Source of the DNA: Lantana camara
Lineage: Eukaryota; Streptophyta; Magnoliopsida; Lamiales; Verbenaceae
NCBI GenBank assembly: GCA_037501455.1
Contig: CM074858.1
Coordinates: forward strand, 87,270,501 to 87,334,500
Length of the DNA stretch: 64,000 nucleotides
Reading direction: 5' to 3'
Part shown: positions 1 through 10,684 of the stretch, piece after piece
Position numbering within the stretch: position 1 is the stretch's first letter
Layout of the letters: the number at the start of each line of letters is the position of its first letter
Position numbers and translations under genes: made by a program
Notes under the pieces: model-generated
Told to the model about the DNA's origin: nothing
The model's input: the letters and a program-made list of their open reading frames with translations, nothing else
Database searches by the model: none

Positions 1-1108
1 CCTTTTACCCTGGATTGATTAGCTGGTGGATTCGACCTCGGTGTGTGAGTTAATGAGCATGATGGATGCTTTCCAAGGGTATTACCAAATCTTCATGGCC
101 TCTGAGGATCGCCCCAAAACCTCGTTTGTTGTACACATGGGGATATATTGTTTCTTCGTCATGCCTTTCGGGCTCAAGAATGCAGTTGCCACGTATCAAC
201 GCCTCATTAACCGGACGTTTGAAAAGGAAATAGGAGGGTCCATGGACGACATGATTGTCAAGAGCAAGTGCCAAGGCTCATATCTAGAGGATCCTAAGCG
301 TACATTCTCCATTCTACGTCAATACGACATGAAGTTAAATCCCTCCAAGTGTACTTTTAGAGTACGAGGGGGAAAATTCTTGGGCTACATGGTTAGCCAA
401 CGTGGGATTGAAGCTAGTCCTGAAAAGATCGAGGCCATCTTGGATATTCCATCCCTTCGTAACCTCAGGGAGGTACAGGTGTTAGTGGGGAAAATAATCT
501 CTTTGAACAGGTTCATCTCCCGCTCAATAGACAGAAATCTCACTTTCTTCCACGCAACGTTTAAAATTTTTCTTGGACTGAAGAATGTGAAATAGCCTTG
601 CAAGATATTAAAGCTTACCTTTCGAGCGCTCCCCTCCTGATTAAGCCTGTGGTGGGTGAAAACTTATTCATATACCTTTCTGTCTCCGCTGAGGCCACGA
701 ACGTAGTTTTGGTAGCCGTGCACGAGCGCAAACATTTACCTGTCTATTACTTGAGTAAGACATTGCAAGGTGCTGAAAAGAAGTTTTTGGAAATCGAAAA
801 GTTCGCTTTTTCCCTCATTAATGCATCAAGGAGGTTGAGGGCTTATTTCCAAGCGCACTCAATCACAGTCCTTACAGATCAACCTTTGAAGCAAGTTCTA
901 TCCAAGCCAGATGTATCCGGGAGGCTGATAAAATGGGCTATTGAACTGAGCCAGTTTGACCTAAACTTCGAGCCCAGAACGGCCATACAAACGCAGGTAG
1001 TAGCGGATTTACTGGTTGAGCGCTTTGGTTTAGAGCCTGCTATTTTTGAAAACGACGGTCTATGGGTCCTGCACACAGATGGCTCCTCGACCTCTCAAGG
1101 GGGGGAGC
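1..1108 (+). pseudogene. Tat pol: reverse transcriptase and first RNase H (decayed)
   Basis: The reading frame enters from outside the window. RT motifs visible are MDAFQGYYQI (first catalytic Asp retained), VMPFGLKNA and SMDDMIVKS (the Asp-Asp pair kept, the usual aromatic residue before it lost), followed by the thumb region around FLGYMVSQRGIEASPEKIE. A TAG at about 593-595 interrupts the frame; it then continues through the RNase H connection (YYLSKTLQGAEKKF, TVLTDQPLKQVL) to ADLLVERFG. In life this enzyme would copy the element RNA to cDNA in cytoplasmic particles. The stop, the altered RNase H start (SVSAEA where an Asp is expected) and the frameshift at the 3' edge mark it as non-functional. 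Upstream domains of the same polyprotein are off-window. Confidence 0.85.
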
Positions 1109-1450
1109 AGGGGTGACCCATAGAGATCCCAACGGAGTTGAAATCGACTTTGCAATCAGGTTGGATTTCCAAGTTACCAACAATGAAGCAGAGTACGAGG
1201 CTCTCATACAAGGAGAATTACTTTTCAGAGCGGAGCCTCCAGGGTCACAGCTTATATGGATTCACAATTGATTTCAAGTCAAACTAAAGGAATGTATGAG
1301 GCTCGAGAAGCCACCATGGTGCAATACTTGGGAAAAGCAAAAGAGATAATCGGAAAGTTTAAAGAATTTCACTTGATCCAAGTCCCCCGAGCGGAGAACG
1401 AGCGTGCAGATGCTTTGTCCAAATTCGTTTCTGCCCTCGAAGGACCCTGT
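1050..1450 (+). pseudogene. Tat pol: second, archaeal-type RNase H (frameshifted)
   Basis: The segment begins with LHTDGSS, a typical start of the extra RNase H that plant Tat elements carry between the first RNase H and integrase. The frame breaks near 1105, continues in another frame with FQVTNNEAEYEALIQG (catalytic Glu region), breaks again near 1265, and ends with DSQLISSQTKGMYEAREATM and PRAENERADALSKF. The three pieces appear in the expected order and spacing, so two small indels explain the breaks. The extra RNase H is thought to help degrade the RNA template or primer during reverse transcription; here it is inactive. Confidence 0.8.
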
Positions 1451-1539
1451 GAACGTTCTATCACATTTCTCAGAACGGAGGGACCGCTAATTCAGATGAG
1501 AGATCCTGATCGAGCGGTAGCTATGATTGACCCCGCCGA

Positions 1540-2774
1540 GCCCTGTTGGCTCGATGATATTATCAGATTCCTTAGAGATGGTACTTGCCCAACGGACAAG
1601 GTGGAGGCACGGAAAATTCGAAACAAGGTCCCTCATTTCTCTCTGGATAAGAGGGCAGACTCTTCAAGAAATCTTTCCAAGGCCCACCAATGAGATGTTT
1701 GAGGCCCTCGCAGGCCAAAGAGACCCTCGAGCACATTCATGGAGGGAGTTGTGTGAGTCATTCTGGGGGGCGCATTCTTGCCAAAAAGATACTGAGAAGT
1801 GGGTTCTACTGGCCCACGGTCCTTCAGGATTCCATTGCATTTTCCGAAAAATGTCCTAAGTGCCAATTTCACTCTAGTGTTTCCCAATTACCGGGGCTCA
1901 AATGATCCCCGTTGACGTCTCGTGGCCCTTTGATCAGTTGGGTTTTGACATTGTTGGCCCCCTGCTTATGGCCGTCGGACAGAAAAAGTTTGTCATTCTA
2001 GCCGTCAATTACTTCACTGAATGGGCAGAAGCAGAGGTAATAACAAAAATCACCTTCAGAGTGGTGAGGGACTTCATTTGGAAGAACATTATTTGCAGGT
2101 ATGGCATTCCGAGGGTGCTTATTTCGGATAACAGATCCCAGTTCATAGCAGCGGATACCCGGGAATGGTGCTCGGAGTTTGGCATTGAGCAACACTTCAC
2201 CTCCGTGGGCCACCCTCAAGCCAACGGTCAAGCAGGAGTCACCAACAGGATCATTTTACAACATCTAAAAACCATGCTTGAGAGCAAAAAAGACTAGTGG
2301 GCCAAGGAGTTACAAGGGGCTTTGTGGGCTTATCGCACTACCCCACGAGCGGCCACTGGTGAAACCCCTTAATCACTAGTCTATGGCTCAGAAGCAATGA
2401 TACCAGCACAGGTTGCACATGAATCCGCTCGAGTGGCATATTTCAAGCTCGGAACAAACGAGGATAACTGAGCCTTGGAATTGGATCTTTTGGAAGAGAA
2501 GAGAGATAAGGCATGGGCACGTATTCATGAATACAAAGCATCCGTCGCTCGGCAGTATAACAAGCGGGTTAGAGAAAGAACTTTCCAGTTAGGAGACTTA
2601 GTTTTGAAGAAGGTTGAAGTCTCAAAGCATGTAGGCAAGTTGGACCCCAACTGGGAAGGCCCTTACAAAGCTATACGGATCAGAGCTAACAACACATACA
2701 CGCTCGAGACACTCCAAGGCGAGCGTCTCCCGCGTCCGTGGAATGCATGCAACTTACGAAGGTTTTATGTTTAA
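1540..2774 (+). pseudogene. Tat pol: integrase (stops, catalytic Glu lost)
   Basis: The zinc-binding HHCC region is visible at 1690-1905 (HIHGG, SHSGG, then CPKCQ) with the usual SGFYWPT linker. The catalytic core at 1902-2297 shows GFDIVGP (first Asp) and LISDNRSQF (second Asp), but the position of the third acidic residue reads GQAGVTNR, so the catalytic Glu is replaced by Gly. TAG near 2295, TAA near 2370 and TGA near 2470 interrupt the frame. The C-terminal part at 2475-2774 (KLDPNWEGPY, LPRPWNACNLRRFYV) is intact and ends pol. Integrase inserts cDNA into the host genome; this copy could not. No chromodomain follows, as expected for Tat and unlike the chromoviruses further right. Confidence 0.85.
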
Positions 2775-3878
2775 CTATTTATGATTTTGTAAAAACCCAT
2801 TTTTGGGATCTATATATTTCCTGTTTACAAGCGTTATCTATTAAAGTGATTTTTATGTGTGAAATATCTTTTGAGGATGGTAAATGATTCCCCCTCGGGA
2901 CCTAGGTAATCGCCACACAGGACCGAGGCGCGCGAATCCCCCCCTTTTTGAGGGCAAAATACGCTTATCAAAAGTGGCAAGATCCCACCTAGAGGTCCAC
3001 TCTCTTTGGGAATTAATCAAGCGATGGCCACGTGGCGAAGAACGAGGCTAACCAGGTCGCACTATCAGTTAGCGCTCAAACACTACCACACTTGGGAGGA
3101 AACTTTTAGACAAGTTTCCACAAGTCCTGACCAGGGCTCCTGTGAAAATGGGACCCTCGTAGCAGAAATCCCTCGCATTCGAGCGCTGGGATGGAAATTT
3201 TTTTGACAAGGTTTCATAAGTCTAGACCCTTACGTCTGCGATGACTTGTTAAAATGCCTAAGTGACCAACAATTAGCAGCCAACTCACGAGCGTGCCTGT
3301 ACAACACTTGGTAAAAATTGTAAAGAACCTAATGTGCATACACAAATGTCCTAGTAGGCCTGAGTTGCTTACCAAACAAGCACCCAGAGCTCGAAAGTGG
3401 GACTCGTTGCATACCTTTATCAAGCTACATCCTACAAGGGGGAATCTTTTAGACAAGTTTCTGCAAGTCCCTAACCAAGGTACCCTCAAAGCAGGACCCT
3501 CGTGTTAGTCAAGGGCTCACCACAGACCCTTTTACCCTACTTAGGAAAATTTTCACAAGTCTTGAGTCAGGGCACTCTCAAAGTAAGACCTTTGTGTTTA
3601 CTCAAAGACTTAGCAAAATTCTCCAAGTTTTATGTCATTTTTACTTAGCTTATTACTTGAAATCTTAACATCACAAGATTTTGATAAAACAAGCGCCAAG
3701 TAAGAATTCATGGCATAACATTAACAAAAGGTAAAAGACACCAAGTCATGAAAAGGAAATTTTCATTAATAAAAGCAAGGTGTATAAAGGCTACAAAACA
3801 AGGGCACCCATGGCCCTTGAGATTTATCAGAAAGCAAAGAAAATACAAGGGAATTCTCTCAAGAGATAGAAGGAAATT
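2775..3878. repeat. Spacer between pol and antisense gene with degenerate direct repeats
   Basis: No coding sequence recognised. From about 3100 a phrase recurs in degenerate form near 3107, 3208, 3450 and 3543: GACAAGTTTC, then CAAGTCC, then an ACCAGGG or ACCAAGG step and ACCCTCGT. The copies are irregularly spaced and diverged, so this is an old tandem array rather than a clean minisatellite. Tat elements commonly carry tandem repeats in this position. Confidence 0.55.
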
Positions 3879-4832
3879 TTAAGCAGCAGGGGCAACGTGC
3901 ACTTCCAGGTTCACCATTTGAGGGACAACCACATCTTGAGTAGGAGCAACCGGTCCTTGCGCTTGAGGGTTAGGATCGTTTGAATCTTGAGCAGGGGGAG
4001 GTGGTAGGCCTGATGGCTCAGTGGCTTCAACCGCTAAAGCAGGAGTATTCTCACTGGCCTGAACTGGAGTGTCTTCGACCGTTGGCGCCTGGGGCACGTT
4101 TCTCTGAGGACCCTCAGGAACGATTATAGCATTGCCATTCCCCTTGTTTTGTTCCACAAGGGGCTCTTCCTCCGCTAGATGAGCGGCCATATACTCGTCT
4201 TGAAGGAGTTCAACTATGTAGTTGTATTCCAGCTCACCGATACTGGCCTCTAGATCATCCGCTCTCTCTGCGGACTCTGCGCAGTGCTCATCAAGGGCTA
4301 ACCCCATATCCTTTCCCCTTCTCACAGAAGCACTCGTTAAGCTTGAGTGGATCAGCTGTTCAATGGCCAAGTTGAAGGCCTTCTGAGCCTCGTCAAAGCA
4401 GTGGAGAGAGGCAGTAAAGGAGAATGCCTTGGAATGGCAGAATTTGATGATGGCCTCCTTGATTGCCTTCTCAATGCGCTCGTGAAGCAGCGTGATTGTG
4501 TCCGCATACTTCTTCTCAGCCGCGTTAGACTTTGTGACCCACCTATTCCGGTCCTCCATCAACTTCTTGTGGTTCTCGTTGAGGGTATTGTAGTCTGTGC
4601 GGTATTTCTTCCGAGCGGATTCCGATTTTTTGAGATCATCCTCCAACTTCTTCATGTGTGCCTTTATTTTGTCATGCTCAGTTTGGAGGGATAAGAACTT
4701 AGCTTTCTCCACATCTAGTTCCTCTTCGATCTGGGCCGGGTCATTCGAGCGCGCCATCTTCTTATATTTAGCCTTGCGCTCGGAGTAGACAGTGGCGCGC
4801 ATCTGAAGATTTTTGGCCCTCGGGAGTATTTG
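3879..4832 (-). CDS. Antisense ORF of Tat element, last exon: coiled-coil protein
   Basis: Open frame on the strand opposite to pol, about 317 codons as an exon (an ATG at 4838 would give 319). The N-terminal half is rich in Lys, Glu and Leu heptads (for example KAKFLSLQTEHDKIKAHMKK), typical of a coiled coil; the C-terminal third is acidic then Pro/Gln-rich. No catalytic motif is visible. Antisense ORFs at this place are known in Grande- and Retand-type Tat elements; their function is unknown and I assign none. The exon is preceded by a TGCAG splice acceptor and is in frame with the upstream ORF across a 93-nt intron, suggesting one spliced gene. There is no internal stop although pol next door is badly broken. 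Confidence 0.65.
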   Translation of the reverse strand, partial: QILPRAKNLQMRATVYSERKAKYKKMARSNDPAQIEEELDVEKAKFLSLQTEHDKIKAHMKKLEDDLKKSESARKKYRTDYNTLNENHKKLMEDRNRWVTKSNAAEKKYADTITLLHERIEKAIKEAIIKFCHSKAFSFTASLHCFDEAQKAFNLAIEQLIHSSLTSASVRRGKDMGLALDEHCAESAERADDLEASIGELEYNYIVELLQDEYMAAHLAEEEPLVEQNKGNGNAIIVPEGPQRNVPQAPTVEDTPVQASENTPALAVEATEPSGLPPPPAQDSNDPNPQAQGPVAPTQDVVVPQMVNLEVHVAPAA

Positions 4833-4925
4833 CTGCATTTTTTAAAAGGAGAAGCCATTCCATACTTAGTATCTTTTTAAGAGGTTAAGGAAGTGTCTGA
4901 ATAAAGAGAAAATAAGAAGACTTAC
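4833..4925 (-). other. Predicted 93-nt intron of the antisense gene
   Basis: On the minus strand the upstream ORF reaches GTAAGT at 4925, a consensus donor, and the downstream ORF is preceded by TGCAG ending at 4833. Removing the 93 nt joins the two ORFs in phase 0 without a stop. The interval is T- and A-rich, as plant introns are. Splicing itself is inferred. Confidence 0.6.
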
Positions 4926-5567
4926 AAAAATGAGGGCATGGATGATGTCCCCAGCCACCTTTTCTGTGTTCAGGGAGAATAGCGCTTGGTGGTCCCTGGT
5001 GAACTGGACCCTCTCATAGAGCCCATGGGTGATGGACTGGGAAGGTGTACGCTTGCTCAGTAGGATTGGACCCTCGTTGGGCAAACGATCGAAATGCCTA
5101 TCCCCCATTAGGTCAAAATTCCATAGGCAATCCTCCTCGGAAGAAGAGGTGTCCCCATCACCTCTTATGCCCTCGACTACTTGTTTGCCCTTGCCCATTA
5201 TAGGGATGGCATCGGACATCCTTTTCCTTTTCTGGGAGGTTTGGGCACCATCCCCTTGGTGCTCCCGGATGACCACATTTGGGCGTGACCTCGTTATTTT
5301 TGTAGCAGGAGGAGTGGCTCCCCTCGGGTCAGTGATGTTGGCCGGCCGGGGAAAAATCCTTGTTTTAGTGTTAGCCGCTCGGTTTTCCCCGCGGCCTCGG
5401 GGTTGTTGGGCAGTGCTTGAACTTGCCCCATGATGGCCCCCGCGACCATCATCGCGACCAACCCCCCGGCTGCGTGGGTTTTGTTGGTTATTTTGAGATT
5501 GTGCTCGTTGTTGGCGGTTGCGTGCGTTGACAAAGTTGGCAACATTGCGCATATTTCCTTCGGGCAT
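4926..5567 (-). CDS. Antisense ORF of Tat element, middle exon: basic, low-complexity protein
   Basis: Open minus-strand frame with first ATG at 5567 (MPEGNMRN); the frame also runs open upstream to about 5630. The product is rich in Arg, Asn, Gln and Gly (RSRGVGRDDGRGGHHG), has a basic cluster KRKRMSDA that could act as a nuclear localisation signal, then an acidic SSSEED patch and a globular-looking end (LMGDRHFDRLPNEGPILL). It ends at a GTAAGT donor that joins it in phase 0 to the coiled-coil exon. It may be the middle of one protein with the ORFs at 5686-6744, or start independently at 5567; splice signals between 5567 and 5686 are not clear. Function unknown. Confidence 0.55.
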
Positions 5568-5685
5568 TGTGATGTTTGCTCTTGGAAATTGAAAGAAGAC
5601 AAGGGTTAAACTTCTGTGAAAAATTCGCAAAATACAAGTACAATTATGAAGTTAGTAGCCCTATCTAAAGTTAGTGCCCTAAAAT

Positions 5686-6744
5686 CTAACCATCTCTCTC
5701 CAAGTTCGGAGCGGGAGGATTGTTGAAGAAATGAGGGTTATTTGTGAGCCCACACAGGAACATAACCTCCTCATCATTAATAAGGTCCTTTGCCTGTATC
5801 AGCCTGCCCTCGTCCCTTAGGGCACCCGCCAAATCTTGAGCCCAGTTTTCAGGGAAAGTGGGTTCCAAACGGTGCCTCACAAGGGGACCCTCCCCATGCG
5901 AAACCCACTCTTGTGGGACCCCAAAATCGTCGTCTTGCGGAGCCCTCACAAAGAAATATTTTTCTTTCCATTTAACTCCATAGGTGGACGAGGGGGAATT
6001 GATCAGCTTCAAGCCGGCCTTCGCTTGGTTGTAAAAGAAGCCCGCCCTCGGAGACTAGCGAAGCGATCTGGCAACTTGGAACAAAGCATTAAAATTTCGC
6101 ATGGAGGATTGGTTTCCGGTGCACCTCATGAGAATGATAAAAGTGGTTATCAACGCCAGGCCATTTGGAATGATCTGCGAGGGACTCAAGTTGAGATCAT
6201 TGAGTATACTGGCTACAGGGACCGGAATAGAGAATCTCAAGCCCCCAAACGCCACTAAGTCCATGAAAACAGCTATCTCTCCGGGTGGGGGGTTGTTAGC
6301 CCGCTCATGAGGAGCTGGGATCCTCCATCTGAAGCGCTCATCCCAGAATATTGGGGCTATCATAGAGGTTATCTCCCCCAAGCTAATTGTTCTTGGGGTC
6401 TCCTCGGGGGGCCTCTCAGTGGCCTGCATACCAGAACCCTCACCCTCGGAAGCCTTCTTCTTCCCCTTCCTCCTACGCTTTTTTGGGGGCTCTTCCGAGG
6501 GCCCAGCCTCCACGTCTCCTTGGGTAGGAGCGAAAACCGCCACCGTTACATTATGATGGTGAGGATGAGTAGCCCTCTTCGTCACAGGTAGAATCCCTCC
6601 CATTCTCTCTGCCTCAATCACCATATCCATTTCTTCAAAGAGGTGTTCAACACCTCCAGGATTTCTCTCTTCCATGGCAGAAATCGATGCATCTAATTCT
6701 TCATCCCCGGGTGAGTCAAGATGTGATGAGCTATGGGTAGCCAT
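5686..6744 (-). pseudogene. Antisense ORF of Tat element, first part (one frameshift)
   Basis: The ATG at 6744 opens a frame that is acidic at first, then has a basic stretch PPKKRRRKGKKK, then a folded-looking region with ERANNPPPGEIAVFM and FGGLRFSIPVP. It stops at 6055. A second frame then resumes with FYNQAKAG and KWKEKYFFVRAPQ and runs to a TAG at 5686. The two halves abut, so a single indel near 6055 best explains the break. Similar segments are seen in uncharacterised plant proteins of retrotransposon origin; I do not know the function. The basic stretch could be a nuclear localisation signal. A TATA box on the same strand lies about 290 bp upstream of the ATG. Confidence 0.6.
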
Positions 6745-7350
6745 CTCTTCAAGCTCACGGGTAAATTCTTCAACATGATCCCTCGATATAGTTTTTGGAA
6801 GATTGAAGGAAATATGGGGAGTCGAAGATTTTTAGGGGTAAATGGAGTTTTGGGAAAGATTGATTCTATTACCCTAGGGTTAGCAAAGAGAAGTTAGAAG
6901 ATGAAGAAGATTACTTATGGCGAAAAAGTTCTTGGGAAGTCTTGTTGCTACGAATCCTTCTACAGATTGCTTTGAAAGCTTGAATGTGCTCTGAAAGTTT
7001 TGGATGCGTAAAGGTTTAGAGTGATTTAGGATCCCATATTTATAAGGGAAGAGATTGGTACGTTTCTGACATTTAATTTCAAAAAGTAATCATTTCCCGC
7101 CTAGATAACCGCCCACTTTCGTGAACCGTCACCCACATCCCAAGATTCACACGCCGTTTCCTGGAAAGTCGCACCCACTTTCCTATAAGCATTAAAAGTG
7201 GAATGACGCAAGCCGTCAGTTGATGGGATAAGCATTTAATGCTTAAATCAAAAGAAGATTTCCCACCAAGCCACCACTCCTCCCGAGCGCGACCCTCGGG
7301 TTATTTGACAGATTTGAATTCTACAGCCCTTATCACCAAGGACTACAGAA
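6745..7350. other. Leader of the antisense gene and pre-LTR non-coding region
   Basis: No credible protein. On the minus strand it would hold the promoter and 5' untranslated leader of the antisense gene. On the plus strand it is the last 600 bp before the polypurine tract. Confidence 0.5.
7037..7044 (-). promoter_or_regulatory. Candidate TATA box for the antisense gene
   Basis: TATAAATA on the minus strand, placed about 290 bp upstream of the antisense start codon at 6744. It is separate from the sense TATA box inside the 3' LTR at 7926. Promoter activity is inferred from motif and position. Confidence 0.45.
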
Positions 7351-7363
7351 TTGGGGGGCAAAA
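7351..7363 (+). other. Polypurine tract of Tat element
   Basis: TTGGGGGGCAAAA directly precedes the 3' LTR start, as required for plus-strand priming. Confidence 0.75.
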
Positions 7364-8181
7364 TGATGGGGTCAAAAACATTTTGCCCACGTTTTGGCAC
7401 GTGGCGCCATCAGCAACTGACACGTGGCCTCTCAATCTCCATAACAGATCTCCTCCGAGGGTCTTCTCCCTCGAAGTACTGAGACCACTGAGTGACATGT
7501 GTCGTCGTCGTCATGTGACACGTAGTTGTCATAACCGCTTACCAACGAGCACTCATTGTGCTGCAATGCAAGACCCAAGTTCACTAAGGGAGTCATCTTC
7601 GAGCGATCACTCCCCTCGGATGCGCTTCCGTAGGCACGCACACCAAGGGACCAAGTCCCCCCTCATTTCACGGCCTTGGCTTGGATCCACCCTCGGTCCG
7701 CTGGTCCATCAGGCTCATTGTTGACACGAGTGCACTAATGGCCCTCGTTACCAGCCCAAAACGGCTCTGTAACACCCCGTACAAGTCCGCGCACCTACCA
7801 CTGTTGCCCGCACCACCTTTTGCAGGAGATTCCTCCTAAGTTTCTCCTCATCGCACCACGTGTAAGGACGACATTAGAGCAGGACCACAAAGGGGAAAAT
7901 TACCAAAGGTTCCCCGACCCTCAACTATAAATACTGGACTTCATCTCCATCTCTGTAAGCAATCTCCATTACTGCAACTTTGCGTTTTATTTGCTTTCTC
8001 TTTCAGATCATCATCTGACTTGAGCGTCGGAGAGCCAAACTGGGAATCACCCCCAGCTTGGCTTTGGTGTTTGTCCCAGCAGGTAGAACCCCCATCTTTT
8101 CCGGCGATCATCAACTAGTTTCCTCACATCAAACAAATTCTAAAGAGATCGGAATCTGATCCCCTAAATCCAGACCCATCA
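7364..8181 (+). repeat. Tat 3' LTR, 818 bp
   Basis: Begins TGATGGG and ends CCCATCA, a perfect 7-bp terminal inversion, directly after the polypurine tract. It contains a TATA box at 7926-7933. The right flank starts GTGTG (the TSD partner is off-window). No stretch elsewhere in the window was recognised as its mate. Confidence 0.8.
7926..7933 (+). promoter_or_regulatory. TATA box in Tat LTR
   Basis: TATAAATA, about 560 bp into the LTR; the expected U3/R promoter for the sense transcript. Confidence 0.6.
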
Positions 8182-8527
8182 GTGTGGTTTGATGTTTTAT
8201 TTTTTTATACTATTTACTTATTTATCATAATTTAATAATTATATTAAAAAAAACTATAAATACATTATAATATAAAAAATAATTTAATATATTTAAATAA
8301 TAGAATGTTTTAATCTGCACATGCTATTGAGAATGCCAGAATTACTAGTATAAATTAAAGTTATCCACAATTATCAACACATATATTCACCAAATTAGAT
8401 AAATTTTTAAAGTTTGACGTATTCAATTCATGCATGTATATATATTATTAATAGAGATATTTAAAATTAATAGCAAAAATAATTCAATGTATTAAATAAA
8501 TTGGGTATAACTGTCTCTTCATATTTG
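8182..8527. other. AT-rich spacer
   Basis: Nothing recognisable; long A/T runs between the Tat LTR and the inverted-repeat element. Confidence 0.6.
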
Positions 8528-8590
8528 ATCTTCTGCTCCAATTTTATACTTCATCTTCTGTTCCATATATTAGATGTGCGACACGTGTAT
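8528..8590 (+). repeat. Left terminal inverted repeat
   Basis: The first 33 bases (starting ATCTTCTGCTCC) match the right end in inverted orientation, then a diverged stretch, then a further 15-bp match around AGATGTGCGACACGT. ATCTTCTGCTCC recurs almost exactly 25 bp inside the repeat. Confidence 0.75.
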
Positions 8591-8639
8591 ATTTAACATA
8601 TTTTACGTAACGTAGAAAAATAACTCATTAACGGGTTCT

Positions 8640-8988
8640 ATTAACGGAGGCCACACTCATCTTCTTTCTTTCCTAAATTTTCAGAGTTCAGGTTCTCCTC
8701 CAAAATTCCCAACTTTCAAAGAACAAATTGTCAGTTTCTTCTCCCCAAAACAAGGCAAATACCCATCCCGAATCGATGCTTTTTCTCTCAAACCTCCAAC
8801 ATTTGTCTTCTTTCTCTCAAATAGGGCAAATTCCGGATCTTCAGAAGATTTTTCTCAAACCTCCAACATTTAAGTCTTCTTCTTTCAAATCCCCAAATTC
8901 TCAACCCAGAAATTCAATCTGAATCAAAACTCTAATGCAGGCCGATGTCTATCACGACCAATTTCTGCTAATCTTTTGGCCAAAACAG
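8640..8988 (+). other. Exon-like segment ending in a consensus splice donor
   Basis: CT-rich sequence resembling a plant 5' untranslated exon, ending AACAG then GTGAGT (cut at 8988/8989), after which base composition turns T-rich and intron-like. It could be a captured gene fragment. No protein domain recognised. Confidence 0.35.
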
Positions 8989-10684
8989 GTGAGTTGCTGG
9001 TAACCATTCATCTCTATTTTTATTTTGGGTTTTTCTACATCTTTGGAGATGGTTTATTTAACTGCGATTAGTAATTGCATTGTTTGTATTTTATTCAATT
9101 ATCCTTAGTTTTCTAGAAAATCTTTGCTCCGTGACTCCAAAGTCTTAGTGTTAATTGAAAAGTGAGAATGATTAGCAGGAAAGAAAGAAGATAAAATTTT
9201 ATGTTCAGTACTTGTTTTATCTTATAAATCTTGGTGCAAATCTGCCCACAATTTAGCAGGAAAATTAGCAGTAGCAGTTTTCAACTGTGAGCTTTAGTCT
9301 TTTCTTATAATGTCATATACATAGGTTATTGCGCTTTCTTGCTACTTTTTGAGTTTTTATCTTGTATTATTGTTGTGAACTGGACTAATTTGCTCTTTTT
9401 TTAGTGTTCTTGTTGTTTGAAATATGCTAATGTATTTCCAAGTTACGGGGATGTACTCAAGTTACCAGCCTCACTTTCCCAGTGAGAGGAACAAGGTTCA
9501 GTTCCTCGTATCTCCTTTAACGAAATCATTCTGCTAATACTTATTAGCTCCACCAACTTAAGAATAATGTTAGTATCGCATCAATGTATAAAAGAGAAAG
9601 TAGCAACATAGCAATTAGCAATACTTATTATACTTGTTAGTGGGGATCTCAGGGATATGCTATTTTTTGTGTAGGGGATGAGAATTTCATCTTTTTAATC
9701 AACTAATTCTTGGCACATTTACAGAGCATTTAATTTTCTTGCTCTGTCTCTGATTCCCAATTTCCCATAATATACACTAAATAATTAAGTTTGTTAAGGC
9801 CAGTCATGTTTCTTGAAGAGCTTTCAATAGGTCTCTTGATTTTGATTGCTCTCTTACTTTATTGTGATGGAAGTCTTGCATGCGTATGGGCACCAAATAT
9901 GAAAAACCAGAAAAATATATCATCCACCTTATATAAAACGATTTGATAAAAGTACCTAAATGCCCATGGTCGAATGTTTGTTTTTCTCTAATTTTAGATA
10001 CTTTTTGAGGGTGAAAGTAGAAATGGTCGATGATGGGGAGGGTACAGACTACAGAGGTTACTGTTCCATTCATTTTATTGAATATGTGGTGGAGAAATTG
10101 ATAATGTGCACAATTATTGAGAATGAGATAGCAACAGGCAACAAGCAACAGGCAACAGGCAATAGGTATGGATTAAACCCAAATACTTTACGCAAGAAAT
10201 GCATGCAAGAAGAAAAACCACCTTAGTCCCACTACTGTCACAACTCAGAAGTGGATGGATTCCATTTCCCAATTTTAACTCTAAATCGTATGCCAGCATG
10301 AATATTATAATAAGAGTAGAACACTAGAATCAGAGTCTTGTTGTTTTGAATAATCAAAATTAGTTTCTAAGTTTAATCGTAACTCTTTTATGTTGCATGG
10401 ATTAAATCTGTTTATGTATATCTGAGATGTTTTTTTTAGTTTTTGTTTTCTGAATATATCTTTTTTTTGTTTTTTTAAGATATATGAGATAGATGAAGAT
10501 TTTTTCTTTCTGATTTTCAGAAGATTTTTTTTTGGTTGAAGATTTTCACAAGATCTGATAAGTTTTTTTTTCTTACAAAACAAAGAAAATTTTTCTCACA
10601 TAACAGAGGATTTTTCTTGGTTAACGCCCCATTAACACGTTAGTTTCTCTTAGTTAACTTATTATTTTTATTTTTTAATAAAAT

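Larger units (their letters stand above)
1..8181 (+). mobile_element. Tat-lineage Ty3/Gypsy retrotransposon, 3' portion (5' part outside window)
   Basis: Order seen: RT, RNase H, a second RNase H, integrase, non-coding spacer, antisense ORFs, polypurine tract, 3' LTR. A second, archaeal-type RNase H before integrase and antisense ORFs between pol and the 3' LTR are known features of plant Tat elements (Retand and Grande types); the lineage call rests on these. The 5' LTR, gag and protease lie left of the window. Pol is broken by several frameshifts and stops, so the copy is dead, but its 3' LTR has clean ends. Confidence 0.85.

Noticed and set aside
3214..3508. ORFs on both strands in the Tat spacer
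   Set aside because: They overlap the degenerate repeats and show no domain.
9804..10583. Short ORFs inside the inverted-repeat element as a transposase
   Set aside because: Low-complexity Lys/Ser-rich or hydrophobic translations without transposase motifs.
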